Below the pieces are notes generated by a model, which had not been told where the DNA came from, ran no database searches, and worked only from the letters and a program-made list of their open reading frames with translations. Shown one piece after another: positions 8,215 through 17,200 of a stretch of 64,000 nucleotides of DNA. The DNA is from Marinomonas sp. CT5 (lineage in GTDB: Bacteria; Pseudomonadota; Gammaproteobacteria; Pseudomonadales; Marinomonadaceae). The position numbers and the translations under genes are program-made. The stretch lies in contig NZ_CP025572.1 in assembly GCF_018336975.1 (NCBI RefSeq), positions 3,643,112 to 3,707,111 of the forward strand, written 5' to 3'. Position 1 is the first letter of the stretch; the number at the start of each line of letters is the position of its first letter.

Positions 8215-9267
8215 TCATTCTTGACTATCCGTATCTTCAATCACAATGGATTCTTTCTTTGTAGGGGTTTGGATAAGTTGATTACGAATTTCTGTTTCAA
8301 TTTCATTCGCAATATCTGGGTTTTCTTCAAGGTATTTTGCTGCATTCGCTTTACCTTGTCCAATTTTAGTATCTTTATAAGCATACCAAGCTCCAGCTTT
8401 ATCAACTAGGCCTTGTTTCACACCTAAATCAATGATCTCCCCCATGTGATAAATACCTTCTCCGTACAAGATTTGGAATTCAGCCTGTCTGAAAGGAGGA
8501 GCAACTTTGTTTTTAACGACTTTGACACGAGTTTCATTACCAACAACTTCGTCACCTTGTTTCACTGATCCTATGCGGCGAATATCAAGTCGTACAGAAG
8601 AATAGAACTTAAGGGCGTTACCTCCTGTTGTCGTCTCTGGTGAGCCAAACATGACACCGATTTTCATTCGAATCTGGTTTATGAATATTATCATACAATT
8701 CGCGTTTTTAGCGCCACCGGTAAGTTTTCGAAGTGCTTGAGACATTAAACGAGCCTGTAAACCCATATGGGAATCCCCCATTTCGCCTTCTATTTCTGCT
8801 TTAGGCGTTAATGCTGCCACTGAGTCTACAACAATTAAATTTACAGCATTTGAGCGAACCAACATATCAACAATTTCAAGCGCTTGTTCACCAGTATCTG
8901 GTTGAGACAAAAGCAGTTCATTAACATTTACACCAAGCTTTTCAGCATAAGATGGATCAAGAGCATGCTCTGCATCAATGAACGCACAGGTATATCCTTT
9001 CTTTTGTGCTTCGGCGATTGTACTAAGTGTTAGGGTTGTCTTCCCGGAACTTTCTGGTCCATACAGTTCTATACAACGACCCATAGGAAGTCCGCCTATA
9101 CCAAGGGCTATATCTAATCCTAAAGAGCCTGTTGATACACTAGGGATCGCTTCTCGTGGAGTATCCCCCATTTTCATTATCGCGCCTTTTCCAAACTGAC
9201 GTTCAATCTGAGATAAAGCTGCATCAAGTGCTTTTTTCTTATTAGCGTCAACCACTTTAGATTCCAT
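8215..9267 (-). CDS. recA: RecA recombinase, complete island-borne copy
   Basis: This is a full-length RecA of 350 residues: N-terminal oligomerisation helix, Walker [10 protein letters not shown], Walker [11 protein letters not shown], loop L1 and L2 regions ([10 protein letters not shown] and [20 protein letters not shown]) and an acidic C-terminal tail. The ATG at 9267 is chosen because GGGTGA lies five bases upstream and it matches RecA N-termini; the frame stays open to 9348 without biological meaning. It differs from the native fragment (for example [10 protein letters not shown] against [10 protein letters not shown]), so it came with the island rather than by duplication. It restores RecA function to a host whose gene was split. 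No SOS box of the CTG-N10-CAG type is seen in its own leader, but the native one lies upstream at 9679-9698. Confidence 0.97.
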   Translation of the reverse strand: MESKVVDANKKKALDAALSQIERQFGKGAIMKMGDTPREAIPSVSTGSLGLDIALGIGGLPMGRCIELYGPESSGKTTLTLSTIAEAQKKGYTCAFIDAEHALDPSYAEKLGVNVNELLLSQPDTGEQALEIVDMLVRSNAVNLIVVDSVAALTPKAEIEGEMGDSHMGLQARLMSQALRKLTGGAKNANCMIIFINQIRMKIGVMFGSPETTTGGNALKFYSSVRLDIRRIGSVKQGDEVVGNETRVKVVKNKVAPPFRQAEFQILYGEGIYHMGEIIDLGVKQGLVDKAGAWYAYKDTKIGQGKANAAKYLEENPDIANEIETEIRNQLIQTPTKKESIVIEDTDSQE

Positions 9268-9301
9268 TATATTCACCCATATTTTTTCAATATTCTTTAT
9301 G

Positions 9302-9390
9302 TGTACCAGTACATCTAGACAAAAAGCACTTAGATCCAGTTTTATCAAGGACTAAGTGGACATGTACCACCTCAGCTATAGTGCCTTAGT
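9302..9390. other. Cluster of short repeats at the island/recA junction (candidate attachment and recombinase sites)
   Basis: Between the island recA and the junction are TGTACCAGTACA (9302-9313, perfect 5-base arms), GTGGACATGTACCAC (9357-9371 region, near-palindrome), the direct repeat TGTACCA (9302-9308 and 9363-9369), inverted CACTTAG/CTAAGTG (9328-9334 and 9352-9358) and inverted ACTAAG/CTTAGT (9351-9356 and 9385-9390). The last pair ends at the point where native recA homology stops. Such dense repeats suit core and arm sites for the island recombinases. The matching distal end would be needed to define att exactly. Confidence 0.45.
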
Positions 9391-9589
9391 AGATTTCACA
9401 GATACGACCGTAAGGAAGTCCACCTGCACCTAACGCAATATCCAGACCTAATGATCCGGTAGAAACCGTATCAATATCAAGCTTGGCACCTTCGCCCATC
9501 TTCATAATGGCGCCTTTACCAAATTGACGCTCGATTTGAGACAGCGCTGCATCGAGCGCCTTTTTCTTGTTGTCTGCAATAGATGACAT
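9386..9589 (-). pseudogene. recA: 5' fragment of native recA, truncated by the island
   Basis: Sixty-seven codons of a standard gammaproteobacterial RecA, starting at ATG 9589 with AAGGA upstream, end at Cys-Glu-Ile-Tyr and then TAA contributed by the island. The next native codons would have encoded the Walker A motif. The peptide has the N-terminal polymerisation helix and first strand but no ATPase core, so it cannot act as recombinase. Its 5' neighbour is pncC, the normal chromosomal order, which identifies it as the native locus. Its start and promoter look intact, so the peptide may still be made. Confidence 0.95.
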
Positions 9590-9678
9590 GATGAAAATCC
9601 TTGTGGCTACTTTTCGTTCGTTGTGACTAATTGTCGTTGTGGGTAACTCTAGCGTTTTTTTTAGGTAATCTCAAGAAA

Positions 9679-9698
9679 TACTGTATATAAAAACAGTA
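9679..9698 (-). promoter_or_regulatory. LexA (SOS) box of the native recA promoter
   Basis: CTGTATATAAAAACAG (9681-9696) flanked by TA on both sides is an almost ideal CTG-N10-CAG LexA operator. It lies 90 bases upstream of the native recA start codon and directly after the pncC stop codon. Transcription from here passes through the truncated gene and on towards the island recA; no hairpin with a T-run was seen between 9590 and 9267. Confidence 0.9.
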
Positions 9699-10199
9699 TT
9701 ATTTTTTACTACTTTCAAGGATCTCTTTTACACCACTCAAAGCCGCCAAAACAGTCGCCTCCCTTACGGCCTGACGATCCCCGGAAAACTGAAAACGTTC
9801 TACACTGGCCTCTTTTCCAAGGCACTGCCAGCCGATATAGACACAACCAACAGGCTTTTCTGGCGATCCACCATTTGGTCCGGCTACGCCACTCACGGCA
9901 ACAGAAATATCGCCTCCCAACTGTAACGCTCCAGCACACATCTCTCTTACAGTCTGCTCTGATACAGCACCAAAAGAGGAAAGTGTTTCTTCCTTAACGG
10001 ACAAACCACGCATTTTGGCTTCATTCGCATAGCTAATCACCCCACCAAAAAACCAAGCCGAGCTTCCTGATATTTCTGTGCACACCGCACCAATCAAGCC
10101 ACCGGTACAAGATTCAGCGGTAACAAGCAACTGCCCTCTTGCTTGTAAGAGCTCACCCATTTGTTGTGCTGACTGGGTCATTTTTTGCATCTGATTCAT
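9699..10199 (-). CDS. pncC: Nicotinamide-nucleotide amidohydrolase PncC (CinA C-terminal domain family)
   Basis: The 166-residue product matches the stand-alone CinA C-terminal domain: [14 protein letters not shown] at 25-38, then [30 protein letters not shown] and a C-terminal RFQFSGDR segment. The enzyme deamidates nicotinamide mononucleotide to nicotinic acid mononucleotide in pyridine nucleotide salvage. It is divergent from mutS and immediately upstream of recA, the classic gammaproteobacterial cinA-recA order. Its stop codon touches the LexA box of recA. The first 10 residues may be longer than in relatives because other ATG codons follow. Confidence 0.93.
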   Translation of the reverse strand: MNQMQKMTQSAQQMGELLQARGQLLVTAESCTGGLIGAVCTEISGSSAWFFGGVISYANEAKMRGLSVKEETLSSFGAVSEQTVREMCAGALQLGGDISVAVSGVAGPNGGSPEKPVGCVYIGWQCLGKEASVERFQFSGDRQAVREATVLAALSGVKEILESSKK

Positions 10200-10277
10200 T
10201 ACTCTTATCCCTTAATTCCTAGGAAAATATCCCGTAGAATACCCCTCTATTTTTTGGATCACAATCGAGCTTCCCGA

Positions 10278-12929
10278 ATGAGTAAAACACCAGCAGATAA
10301 TCACACGCCTATGATGCGCCAGTACTTCGGCCTTAAATCACAGCACCCAAACCAGCTGCTCTTTTATCGCATGGGAGACTTTTACGAACTTTTTTACGAT
10401 GATGCGAAACGCGCGGCTCAATTACTTGATATTACGCTGACAGCTCGCGGCCATTCTGGCGGAATGCCAATCCCGATGGCTGGCATTCCTTTTCACGCAG
10501 CAGAAAACTATATTGCGCGCTTAGTTAGAATGGGCGAATCGGTTGTAGTGGCTGAACAAACCGGTGACCCAGCAACAAGCAAAGGACCAGTTGAACGACA
10601 AATTGCTCGTATCGTGACACCTGGCACAATCAGTGATGAAGCGTTTCTGGAAGAAAAACGCGAAAACTTATTACTTTCCCTAGCCCACCAATCGCGCAAA
10701 GGCCTAGATATTTTTGGTTTTTCCTACCTAGACATGGCCAGTGGTCGTTTTTGCCTATTTGAAGTTGATGGTCATGAAGCCCTCTCTAGCGAACTACAAC
10801 GCCTATCTCCTAGAGAAATTCTGATTTCGGAAGATTTTCCAGCTCGTGACACGCTAAAACTCGAGAAAGGTATTGCTGAGCTCGGTCCTTGGCACTTTGA
10901 CTATGAATCAAGTTATCGCCAGCTCATCCAGCAGTTTAATACCAAAGATTTATCCGGCTTTGGTTGTGAAGCATTAACCGCGGCCATTTCTTCCGCTGGC
11001 GCTCTACTGCAATACGCCAAGGATACACAGCGTTCCGCTTTGCCACACATTCAAGCCATCATGGTTGAACACAAAGATGACTCGGTATTAATAGATGGTG
11101 CCACTCGTCGTAACCTTGAAATTGATATCAATCTAACGGGTGGAAACAGCAATACTCTTGTGGAAGTACTCGACAAATGCTCCACTCCAATGGGCAGTCG
11201 TTTACTAAAACGTTGGTTACATACGCCCATTCGTGACCTAAACGAAATTCAAGCAAGGCAGCAAGTTGTCGCTGAATTACAGCACAAGCAAACTTATGAA
11301 GAATTTGAAGCGCCACTGAAAAAAATAGGCGATCTAGAACGAATTCTGTCGCGAGTCGCCTTGCGCTCTGCTCGCCCTAGAGATTTATTACGCCTGCGAT
11401 TTGCCCTTGAAGCGACCCCAGAGATCAACCAGTTATTAGCCAGTGTGGAGTCACCTCGCCTAACAGAACTGAGTCAACGCATTATTGCACAACCAAACAT
11501 TACTGAAACATTAGCAACAGCACTTGTTGAAAATCCCCCTTCCGTTGTGCGTGATGGTGGTGTTTTTGCTAAAGGTTATGATGAAGAACTAGACGAACTT
11601 TTGGATTTATCCACTAATGCGACAGACTTTCTTGCCGAAATGGAGCGCAGTGAAAAAGAGCGTACCGGTATTAGCTCACTCAAAGTTGGCTTTAACCGAG
11701 TGCATGGCTATTACATAGAAATCAGCCGCCTCCACTCAGATCAAGCGCCGGTCGAATACATTCGTCGCCAGACACTAAAAAATGCTGAACGTTTTATTAC
11801 GCCAGAACTAAAGGCCTTCGAGGACAAAGCACTCAGTGCAAAATCCAAATCGCTTGCTCGAGAAAAGGAACTCTATGAACAACTTCTCGACTTATTAAAT
11901 GAAGTGTTAGGTGAACTACAGACCACCAGCCAAGCATTAGCTCAATTAGATGTATTAAACAATTTTGCTGAGCGCGCCAACCAGCTTAATTTCACTTGCC
12001 CAGAGCTACACAACCGAGGTGGTATTCAAATCGTCGGAGGTCGTCATCCGGTTGTAGAGTCAGTCATTTCCGAACCATTTGTCCCCAATGACCTTGAGCT
12101 AAACAGCAAACGCTCATTGTTGATGATTACCGGCCCGAATATGGGTGGTAAATCGACTTACATGCGCCAAATAGCTCTTATTACCTTATTGGCTCACACT
12201 GGCTGTTTTGTTCCTGCTGAATCAGCATCGATCTCTATAGTGGACCGCATCTTTACTCGTATGGGGTCTTCTGATGACCTCGCGGGGGGGCGTTCTACCT
12301 TCATGGTGGAAATGACCGAAACGGCCAACATCCTAAATAATGCCAGCAAAAACAGCTTAGTCTTAATGGATGAAGTCGGACGTGGCACCAGCACATTTGA
12401 TGGACTTTCATTAGCGTGGGCGGCCGTCGACTACTTAGCCAATACGTTAAAATGTTACGTTTTATTCGCTACCCATTATTTTGAACTTACCACTCTTGCT
12501 GACCAATTAGAGAATGCTGCTAACGTTCATCTAACTGCAACAGAGTACGAAGACGAAATCGTTTTCTTACACAAGGTTCATGAAGGCCCAGCCAGCCAAT
12601 CATACGGCTTGCAAGTAGCGCAACTCGCCGGTGTTCCACGAGACGTTATTGGCCATGCCAAAGAAAAACTCAAAGAGTTAGAAGTGGTTACAGGCATTGA
12701 GCTTGATGCAAAGGATATTGAACCAACATCCAGCGCAAGCTTGTCTAAGGCGAAACCCAAACCACCGACATCGAAAGAAAATCAAAGCAGCTATCCGCCT
12801 CATCAGGTCGATATGTTTGCTCAAGCAGAGCAAAACGCATTAAAAAATGCCATTGAAGAACTGGATTTAGACAATATGACGCCATTGGAGGCGATAAACA
12901 CTCTTTATAAGCTAAAATCTGAACTCTAG
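10278..12929 (+). CDS. mutS: DNA mismatch repair protein MutS
   Basis: The 883-residue protein has the mismatch-recognition phenylalanine motif ([11 protein letters not shown], near 36), the core and clamp domains and an ABC-type ATPase: Walker [10 protein letters not shown] near 620, signature region STFMVEM, Walker [17 protein letters not shown] and the switch histidine in ATHYFELT. The C-terminus ends in the tetramerisation segment [20 protein letters not shown]. The frame is open upstream to 10185, but the ATG at 10278 gives the usual N-terminus ([16 protein letters not shown]). MutS binds mismatches and small loops and recruits MutL. It is divergent from pncC and followed by fdxA, as in Pseudomonas. 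Confidence 0.98.
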   Translation: MSKTPADNHTPMMRQYFGLKSQHPNQLLFYRMGDFYELFYDDAKRAAQLLDITLTARGHSGGMPIPMAGIPFHAAENYIARLVRMGESVVVAEQTGDPATSKGPVERQIARIVTPGTISDEAFLEEKRENLLLSLAHQSRKGLDIFGFSYLDMASGRFCLFEVDGHEALSSELQRLSPREILISEDFPARDTLKLEKGIAELGPWHFDYESSYRQLIQQFNTKDLSGFGCEALTAAISSAGALLQYAKDTQRSALPHIQAIMVEHKDDSVLIDGATRRNLEIDINLTGGNSNTLVEVLDKCSTPMGSRLLKRWLHTPIRDLNEIQARQQVVAELQHKQTYEEFEAPLKKIGDLERILSRVALRSARPRDLLRLRFALEATPEINQLLASVESPRLTELSQRIIAQPNITETLATALVENPPSVVRDGGVFAKGYDEELDELLDLSTNATDFLAEMERSEKERTGISSLKVGFNRVHGYYIEISRLHSDQAPVEYIRRQTLKNAERFITPELKAFEDKALSAKSKSLAREKELYEQLLDLLNEVLGELQTTSQALAQLDVLNNFAERANQLNFTCPELHNRGGIQIVGGRHPVVESVISEPFVPNDLELNSKRSLLMITGPNMGGKSTYMRQIALITLLAHTGCFVPAESASISIVDRIFTRMGSSDDLAGGRSTFMVEMTETANILNNASKNSLVLMDEVGRGTSTFDGLSLAWAAVDYLANTLKCYVLFATHYFELTTLADQLENAANVHLTATEYEDEIVFLHKVHEGPASQSYGLQVAQLAGVPRDVIGHAKEKLKELEVVTGIELDAKDIEPTSSASLSKAKPKPPTSKENQSSYPPHQVDMFAQAEQNALKNAIEELDLDNMTPLEAINTLYKLKSEL

Positions 12930-13059
12930 CGATAAGCGACAGTCGATATAAGCTAATAGCAGATAAATGTAGAATATTAGCGATTGTTGCTTGCCGCGAA
13001 ATAGCCTATACCTCTAAAATAGTGCGCAATCATTTTTATAGCTTGTAAGGAGAAGTCGA

Positions 13060-13383
13060 ATGGCTTTCATCGTTACCGATAACTGCATTCGCTGCAAATA
13101 CACTGACTGTGTGGAAGTTTGTCCTGTAGACTGCTTCTATGAAGGCCCTAACTTTTTGGCAATCAATCCTGATGAGTGTATTGACTGTGCATTGTGCGAA
13201 CCAGAATGCCCAGCTAATGCCATTTTCTCTGAAGATGAATTACCTGAAGACCAAGAAGTATTTGTTGAATTGAACAGAGACTTGTCTTTAATCTGGCCAA
13301 ATATTACAGAGAAAAAAGACGCATTAGCTGATGCATCAGAATGGGACGGCGTTGAGGACAAATTAGAGCATTTAGAGCGCTAA
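13060..13383 (+). CDS. fdxA: 7Fe ferredoxin FdxA
   Basis: The 107-residue protein has two cluster motifs near its N-terminus: [18 protein letters not shown] and [16 protein letters not shown]. The first motif has the spacing of a [3Fe-4S]/[4Fe-4S] ferredoxin of the Azotobacter FdI class, and residues 60-107 form the usual acidic tail. The ATG is preceded by AAGGAG. It carries electrons in the cytoplasm; the physiological partner is unknown. It sits downstream of mutS as in Pseudomonas and is closed by a strong terminator, so it is probably a single-gene unit. Confidence 0.95.
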   Translation: MAFIVTDNCIRCKYTDCVEVCPVDCFYEGPNFLAINPDECIDCALCEPECPANAIFSEDELPEDQEVFVELNRDLSLIWPNITEKKDALADASEWDGVEDKLEHLER

Positions 13384-13402
13384 TTTTACTTGTACAAAAC
13401 GT

Positions 13403-13430
13403 AAAAAAGCGACTCTCGGGTCGCTTTTTT
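13403..13430 (+). terminator. Terminator of fdxA
   Basis: AAAAAAGCGAC, a five-base loop and GGTCGCTTTTTT form a strong GC stem with flanking A and T runs, 20 bases after the fdxA stop. Confidence 0.9.
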
Positions 13431-13464
13431 CATATCTAAAACAATCAAAACAAAAAGTTATAGA

Positions 13465-13492
13465 TAAAAAAAGGGCGGCTCATGGCCACCCT
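13465..13492 (-). terminator. Terminator of a leftward transcript in the fdxA downstream region
   Basis: On the minus strand AGGGTGGC, loop CATGA, GCCGCCCT (one G-U pair) is followed by a seven-base T-run. It lies 20 bases beyond the stop of the small frame at 13512, implying that a leftward transcript ends here. Confidence 0.75.
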
Positions 13493-13511
13493 GCTTTCTG
13501 CTCACATCCTG

Positions 13512-13640
13512 TTAAGCGACTCTTCCGATGAGTAAAGCATCACTGCTTGCTTCATCTTGAAGCACCCAAACTATCCTTTCGCATGGTGCATTCCATTGAA
13601 CCACGTTATTCCTATAGAACACTCCATTGTTCTTGAACAT
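13512..13640 (-). CDS. Possible 42-aa small protein, or remnant of a larger gene
   Basis: An ATG at 13640 opens a 42-codon frame reading MFKNNGVFYRNNVVQWNAPC and ending VLQDEASSDALLIGRVA. Its composition is protein-like and it is followed by a good terminator on the same strand. Against a real gene, there is no proper ribosome site (AGG touches the ATG) and a stop lies nine bases upstream in frame. A second, 13-codon frame with GGAG upstream begins about 13723. The stretch may therefore be a decayed gene with frameshifts or a small regulatory RNA. No family is recognised. Confidence 0.3.
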   Translation of the reverse strand: MFKNNGVFYRNNVVQWNAPCERIVWVLQDEASSDALLIGRVA

Positions 13641-13916
13641 CCTGATTCAATCCCAGACGCCATCAATAGCATCTTAATAAGCACTTCATGCGCTCTTCAT
13701 CCATGAACTCCGTTTGGATAAGATTAAATTTACCAGCTTTTTTATTTTAAGCAAACGTCGAGAAATCACGTTAAAATCAATTATTTTCTTTATAAATCAA
13801 TAAAATAAATTCAAATTGAGGAAGAAACTTACCTTTCACGACATAACAAACGGGAAACACCTACAGGAGTGTAAGCAAATGACTACAAAGCATAGAGAAA
13901 TAGGTCGAATCGATGA
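13641..13916. other. Gene-poor AT-rich gap
   Basis: Between the small frame and the end of the EAL-HDOD gene nothing convincing is seen. The part from 13725 to 13850 is strongly AT-rich and could hold the promoter of the leftward transcript that ends at 13465. Confidence 0.4.
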
Positions 13917-15137
13917 TCAAACTGCCACTAAGAATTCATCCGCCCATTGTATCGCGACTAAATATGTCGCTTTTAAATCGTCAAAATCTTGAGGATTTTT
14001 AATGGTATGTTCATTAGAGTAATTCTCGACCAAATCTAGCGTATTACCGACTCTTCCAGAACGATGCACAATGGCATTAATAAATTCACTTGGCAGAGGT
14101 AATTCTCCCAACACGTCATCCAACTTCATGCCTGTACATACATCAATCATCGACAACATACCCGCTAAGAAATATTTATCTTGATTATTGTAACCTCTAA
14201 TTTCAGCAAATAGTTCTGCATGCTTTGCACGAACCATAATCTGCTCAAGCAAGACGTGCCTTTCTCCTACCATTTCCGACATTAATAATAGGTTAGTAAG
14301 CGACTTCAGTTTTTCCATCCCTATGAGCATAATCGCTAAACGTACGGAATCTACCGAAGCCACCAAACCTGTCACAGGTGAATTCAAATAGCGCAATAGC
14401 TTATGAACCAAACCAGCATCTTGACTGACAATCCGTTCTAGCTCATCAACACTAAGCGTCGAGGTATTTAGCAGTGATGACATGAGCTGCAAAAGCGTCA
14501 TACTATTCACTTTAGAGGTTTTGCTTGATACCAGTTCCGGCTTCTCAAAGAAATAACCTTGGAAGTATTCAATACCCAATAAACGGCAAAATTGATAGTC
14601 TTCCCAAGTTTCGACCTTTTCCGCAATAATTTTCACGTCAAAGCCTCTTAACGACTCAATTTGCTTATGAAAATTGTCATGCCCTAACAACTGCAAATCT
14701 AATTTAATGTAGTCAGCAAGCTCAATAAAAGGCGTTAATTTACTATGAAAAGTGAAATCATCCAGTGCAATAGAACAACCCGATTTGACCCAATGACGTA
14801 AAGACGTCAAAAGTACTGCATCAAATCCTGCACTTTCTTGTACTTCAACAACGATGTTTTCTTTATTAATCGGCATGCCACTAGAGCTTAAAATATAAGC
14901 CCTTGGGAAGTTCACAAACGCTTTACTCGTCCCAACAAGGTTATCCATACCTATCTCAAAAACACTAGCCGCAATGACCTGAGCCGTTGAACCTACGTCA
15001 TCAACAATATCAGCTTGAGTGGCCATGATATTTTTACGATAGAAAAGCTCATAACCCATAACAGCTAAGTGGTTATCAACAATTGGCTGCCTTGCCAGCG
15101 CAATATTGGCGTATGCAAGTGGTACATTTTCGGCCAT
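13917..15137 (-). CDS. EAL-HDOD signalling protein (YuxH family)
   Basis: The 406-residue protein joins an N-terminal EAL-like domain (about 15-210) to a C-terminal HDOD domain (about 215-400). The EAL motif reads YELFYR instead of EAL-R, while IALDDFTF and VKIIAEKVE keep the shape of the fold. Metal ligands of active phosphodiesterases are partly lost, so c-di-GMP hydrolysis is unlikely, as for other YuxH-type proteins. The HDOD part has VHKLLRYLNSPV and the AIMLIGMEKLKSL segment but no HD metal pair. It is divergent from ilvD and monocistronic. A regulatory scaffold role is inferred; the ligand is unknown. Confidence 0.88.
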   Translation of the reverse strand: MAENVPLAYANIALARQPIVDNHLAVMGYELFYRKNIMATQADIVDDVGSTAQVIAASVFEIGMDNLVGTSKAFVNFPRAYILSSSGMPINKENIVVEVQESAGFDAVLLTSLRHWVKSGCSIALDDFTFHSKLTPFIELADYIKLDLQLLGHDNFHKQIESLRGFDVKIIAEKVETWEDYQFCRLLGIEYFQGYFFEKPELVSSKTSKVNSMTLLQLMSSLLNTSTLSVDELERIVSQDAGLVHKLLRYLNSPVTGLVASVDSVRLAIMLIGMEKLKSLTNLLLMSEMVGERHVLLEQIMVRAKHAELFAEIRGYNNQDKYFLAGMLSMIDVCTGMKLDDVLGELPLPSEFINAIVHRSGRVGNTLDLVENYSNEHTIKNPQDFDDLKATYLVAIQWADEFLVAV

Positions 15138-15272
15138 ATTATTTTTTCCAGAAAGAGATCCATGACGAATTAGTACAGTGTCTCAATATTGTCTAAAAAT
15201 TGCCATTGGGCATAGACAATAAACTTGGTAACATGGGCGGATATATAAAGCAAAAAATCTGTGGGGAAAATA

Positions 15273-17117
15273 ATGCCAATATACCGTTCTAAGACAACCA
15301 CCTCTGGCCGCAATATGGCTGGGGCTCGTGCTCTATGGCGTGCAACAGGTATGAAAGACGACGACTTTCAAAAGCCAATCATTGCCGTTGCAAACTCTTT
15401 CACACAATTTGTACCAGGTCACGTACACCTAAAAGACCTTGGTCAGCTAGTTTGCCGTGAAATTGAAGAGGCAGGCGGTGTTGCAAAAGAATTTAACACA
15501 ATTGCCGTCGACGATGGTATCGCTATGGGTCATGACGGTATGCTTTACAGCCTTCCTTCCCGTGATCTTATTGCTGACTCTGTAGAATACATGGTTAACG
15601 CACATTGCGCCGACGCACTAGTGTGTATCTCAAACTGTGACAAAATTACACCAGGAATGCTAATGGCAGCAATGCGCCTAAATATTCCGGTTATTTTTGT
15701 CTCTGGCGGTCCAATGGAAGCAGGTAAAACCAAACTTTCTGAGAACAAGCTAGACCTTGTTGATGCCATGGTTATCGCGGCCGACCCAACAGCAACCGAT
15801 GAAAAAGTAGCCGAATACGAACGTTCAGCTTGCCCGACTTGTGGCTCTTGTTCTGGCATGTTCACAGCGAACTCTATGAACTGTCTGACTGAGGCTCTTG
15901 GTCTAAGTTTGCCAGGCAATGGTACAACACTAGCAACTCACTCTGACCGTCATAGATTATTCGTAGAGGCGGGTCGTCGAATTGTCGAAATCACCAAACG
16001 TTTCTACGAAAATGACGAAGCTAACTGGGCACCACGCTCTATTGCCAGCTTCGGTGCCTTTGAAAATGCCATGACACTAGACATTGCAATGGGCGGCTCG
16101 ACCAACACAATTCTTCACCTATTAGCGATTGCTCGTGAAGCCGGTGTTGATTTCACCATGGAAGATATCGACCGCCTGTCTCGTAAAGTACCTCAGCTAT
16201 GTAAAGTGGCACCCAACTCACCAAAATATCATATTGAAGATGTTCATCGTGCTGGTGGTATTTTTGGTTTATTAGGTGAATTGGATCGTGCTGGTTTGTT
16301 GCATAACCAATGTCATACGGTTCACGCAAAAACCATGGAAGAGGCACTGGAAACGTGGGATATCATGCGTTCTCCAACACCTGAAATCATCGAGTTTTAC
16401 AAAGCGGGTCCAGCTGGCATTCCGACACAAACAGCATTTAGCCAATCTACTCGCTGGCCCTCTCTAGACGGTGACCGTAAAGATGGCTGTTTCCGCTCTA
16501 TCGAAAACGCCTTTTCACAAGAAGGTGGATTAGCCGTACTTTATGGCAATATCGCTGTTGATGGCTGTGTGGTCAAAAGCGCTGGTGTCGACGAATCCTG
16601 CTTAGTATTTGAAGGTCCTGCTCACATAACAGAATCTCAAGACGAAGCGGTTAAAAATATCTTAGATGACAAAGTAAAAGCCGGTGAGGTGGTCATCGTA
16701 CGTTACGAAGGGCCAAAAGGCGGACCAGGCATGCAAGAAATGCTTTACCCAACGTCTTATATTAAATCGAAAGGTTTAGGTAAAGCCTGCGCCTTACTAA
16801 CAGATGGCCGTTTTTCTGGTGGTACCTCTGGTTTATCTATTGGTCACGTTTCACCTGAAGCCGCTGCCGGTGGCGCTATTGGCTTGGTTCAAAGTGGCGA
16901 TATCATTCGTATCGACATTCCAAATCGTACTATTAACGTGTTACTAAGCGATGAAGAACTACAAGCTCGTCGTGATGCGATGAATGCGAAAGGTGCTAAT
17001 GGATGGAAACCAGCTGAAGAACGTCCACGTAAAGTATCTCCTGCACTGAAAGTCTATGCGCACTTTGCTACCAGTGCAGACAAAGGCGCAGTTCGTGACA
17101 TTAGTAAAATTGACTAA
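15273..17117 (+). CDS. ilvD: Dihydroxy-acid dehydratase
   Basis: The 614-residue enzyme dehydrates 2,3-dihydroxy-isovalerate and -methylvalerate in valine and isoleucine synthesis. Iron-sulfur ligands are visible in [12 protein letters not shown] and [19 protein letters not shown], and [11 protein letters not shown] and [10 protein letters not shown] mark the C-terminal active-site region. The frame is open from a GTG at 15261, but ATG 15273 is preferred because GGGGA lies six bases upstream and it matches family N-termini ([20 protein letters not shown]). It is a single gene with a terminator directly behind it. Confidence 0.98.
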   Translation: MPIYRSKTTTSGRNMAGARALWRATGMKDDDFQKPIIAVANSFTQFVPGHVHLKDLGQLVCREIEEAGGVAKEFNTIAVDDGIAMGHDGMLYSLPSRDLIADSVEYMVNAHCADALVCISNCDKITPGMLMAAMRLNIPVIFVSGGPMEAGKTKLSENKLDLVDAMVIAADPTATDEKVAEYERSACPTCGSCSGMFTANSMNCLTEALGLSLPGNGTTLATHSDRHRLFVEAGRRIVEITKRFYENDEANWAPRSIASFGAFENAMTLDIAMGGSTNTILHLLAIAREAGVDFTMEDIDRLSRKVPQLCKVAPNSPKYHIEDVHRAGGIFGLLGELDRAGLLHNQCHTVHAKTMEEALETWDIMRSPTPEIIEFYKAGPAGIPTQTAFSQSTRWPSLDGDRKDGCFRSIENAFSQEGGLAVLYGNIAVDGCVVKSAGVDESCLVFEGPAHITESQDEAVKNILDDKVKAGEVVIVRYEGPKGGPGMQEMLYPTSYIKSKGLGKACALLTDGRFSGGTSGLSIGHVSPEAAAGGAIGLVQSGDIIRIDIPNRTINVLLSDEELQARRDAMNAKGANGWKPAEERPRKVSPALKVYAHFATSADKGAVRDISKID

Positions 17118-17136
17118 GGTTTAAGCAAAGAAATTA

Positions 17137-17165
17137 AAAGGCCGCTTTGCAAAAGCGGCCTTTTT
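17137..17165 (+). terminator. Terminator of ilvD
   Basis: AAAGGCCGCTT, a six-base loop and AAGCGGCCTTTTT make a perfect stem with a T-run 20 bases after the ilvD stop. Confidence 0.92.
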
Positions 17166-17200
17166 CATTAACAACACACCACAAATTAACAGGAAAAACC

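Larger units (their letters stand above)
1..9388 (-). mobile_element. Integrative island inserted in recA (one end; the other end is outside the window)
   Basis: The native recA reading frame (9589 downwards) runs for 67 codons and then stops at the junction near 9388, immediately before the codons for its Walker A motif. Beyond the junction come a second, complete recA, four overlapping recombination genes and cargo genes, all more AT-rich in appearance than the flanking core genome. The missing 3' part of native recA is not in the window, so the distal junction must lie left of position 1. The recombination module is close to recA, as expected for a tyrosine-recombinase island. Islands that enter recA and bring a divergent recA are known from Vibrio cholerae. 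Strand is given as the direction of the recA and recombinase genes. Confidence 0.85.

Noticed and set aside
9298..9320. LexA box for the island recA in its own leader
   Set aside because: CTGGTACACATAAAGA lacks the CAG half; only the CTG part fits, so it does not meet the CTG-N10-CAG pattern.
9268..9348. 27-codon N-terminal extension of the island RecA
   Set aside because: It runs over the leader with repeat elements, matches no RecA, and a good ribosome site precedes ATG 9267.
13879..13992. 37-codon frame with AGGAG upstream, reading rightwards
   Set aside because: Its second half is simply the antisense of the EAL-HDOD gene and the product resembles no protein; the ribosome-site match is likely chance.
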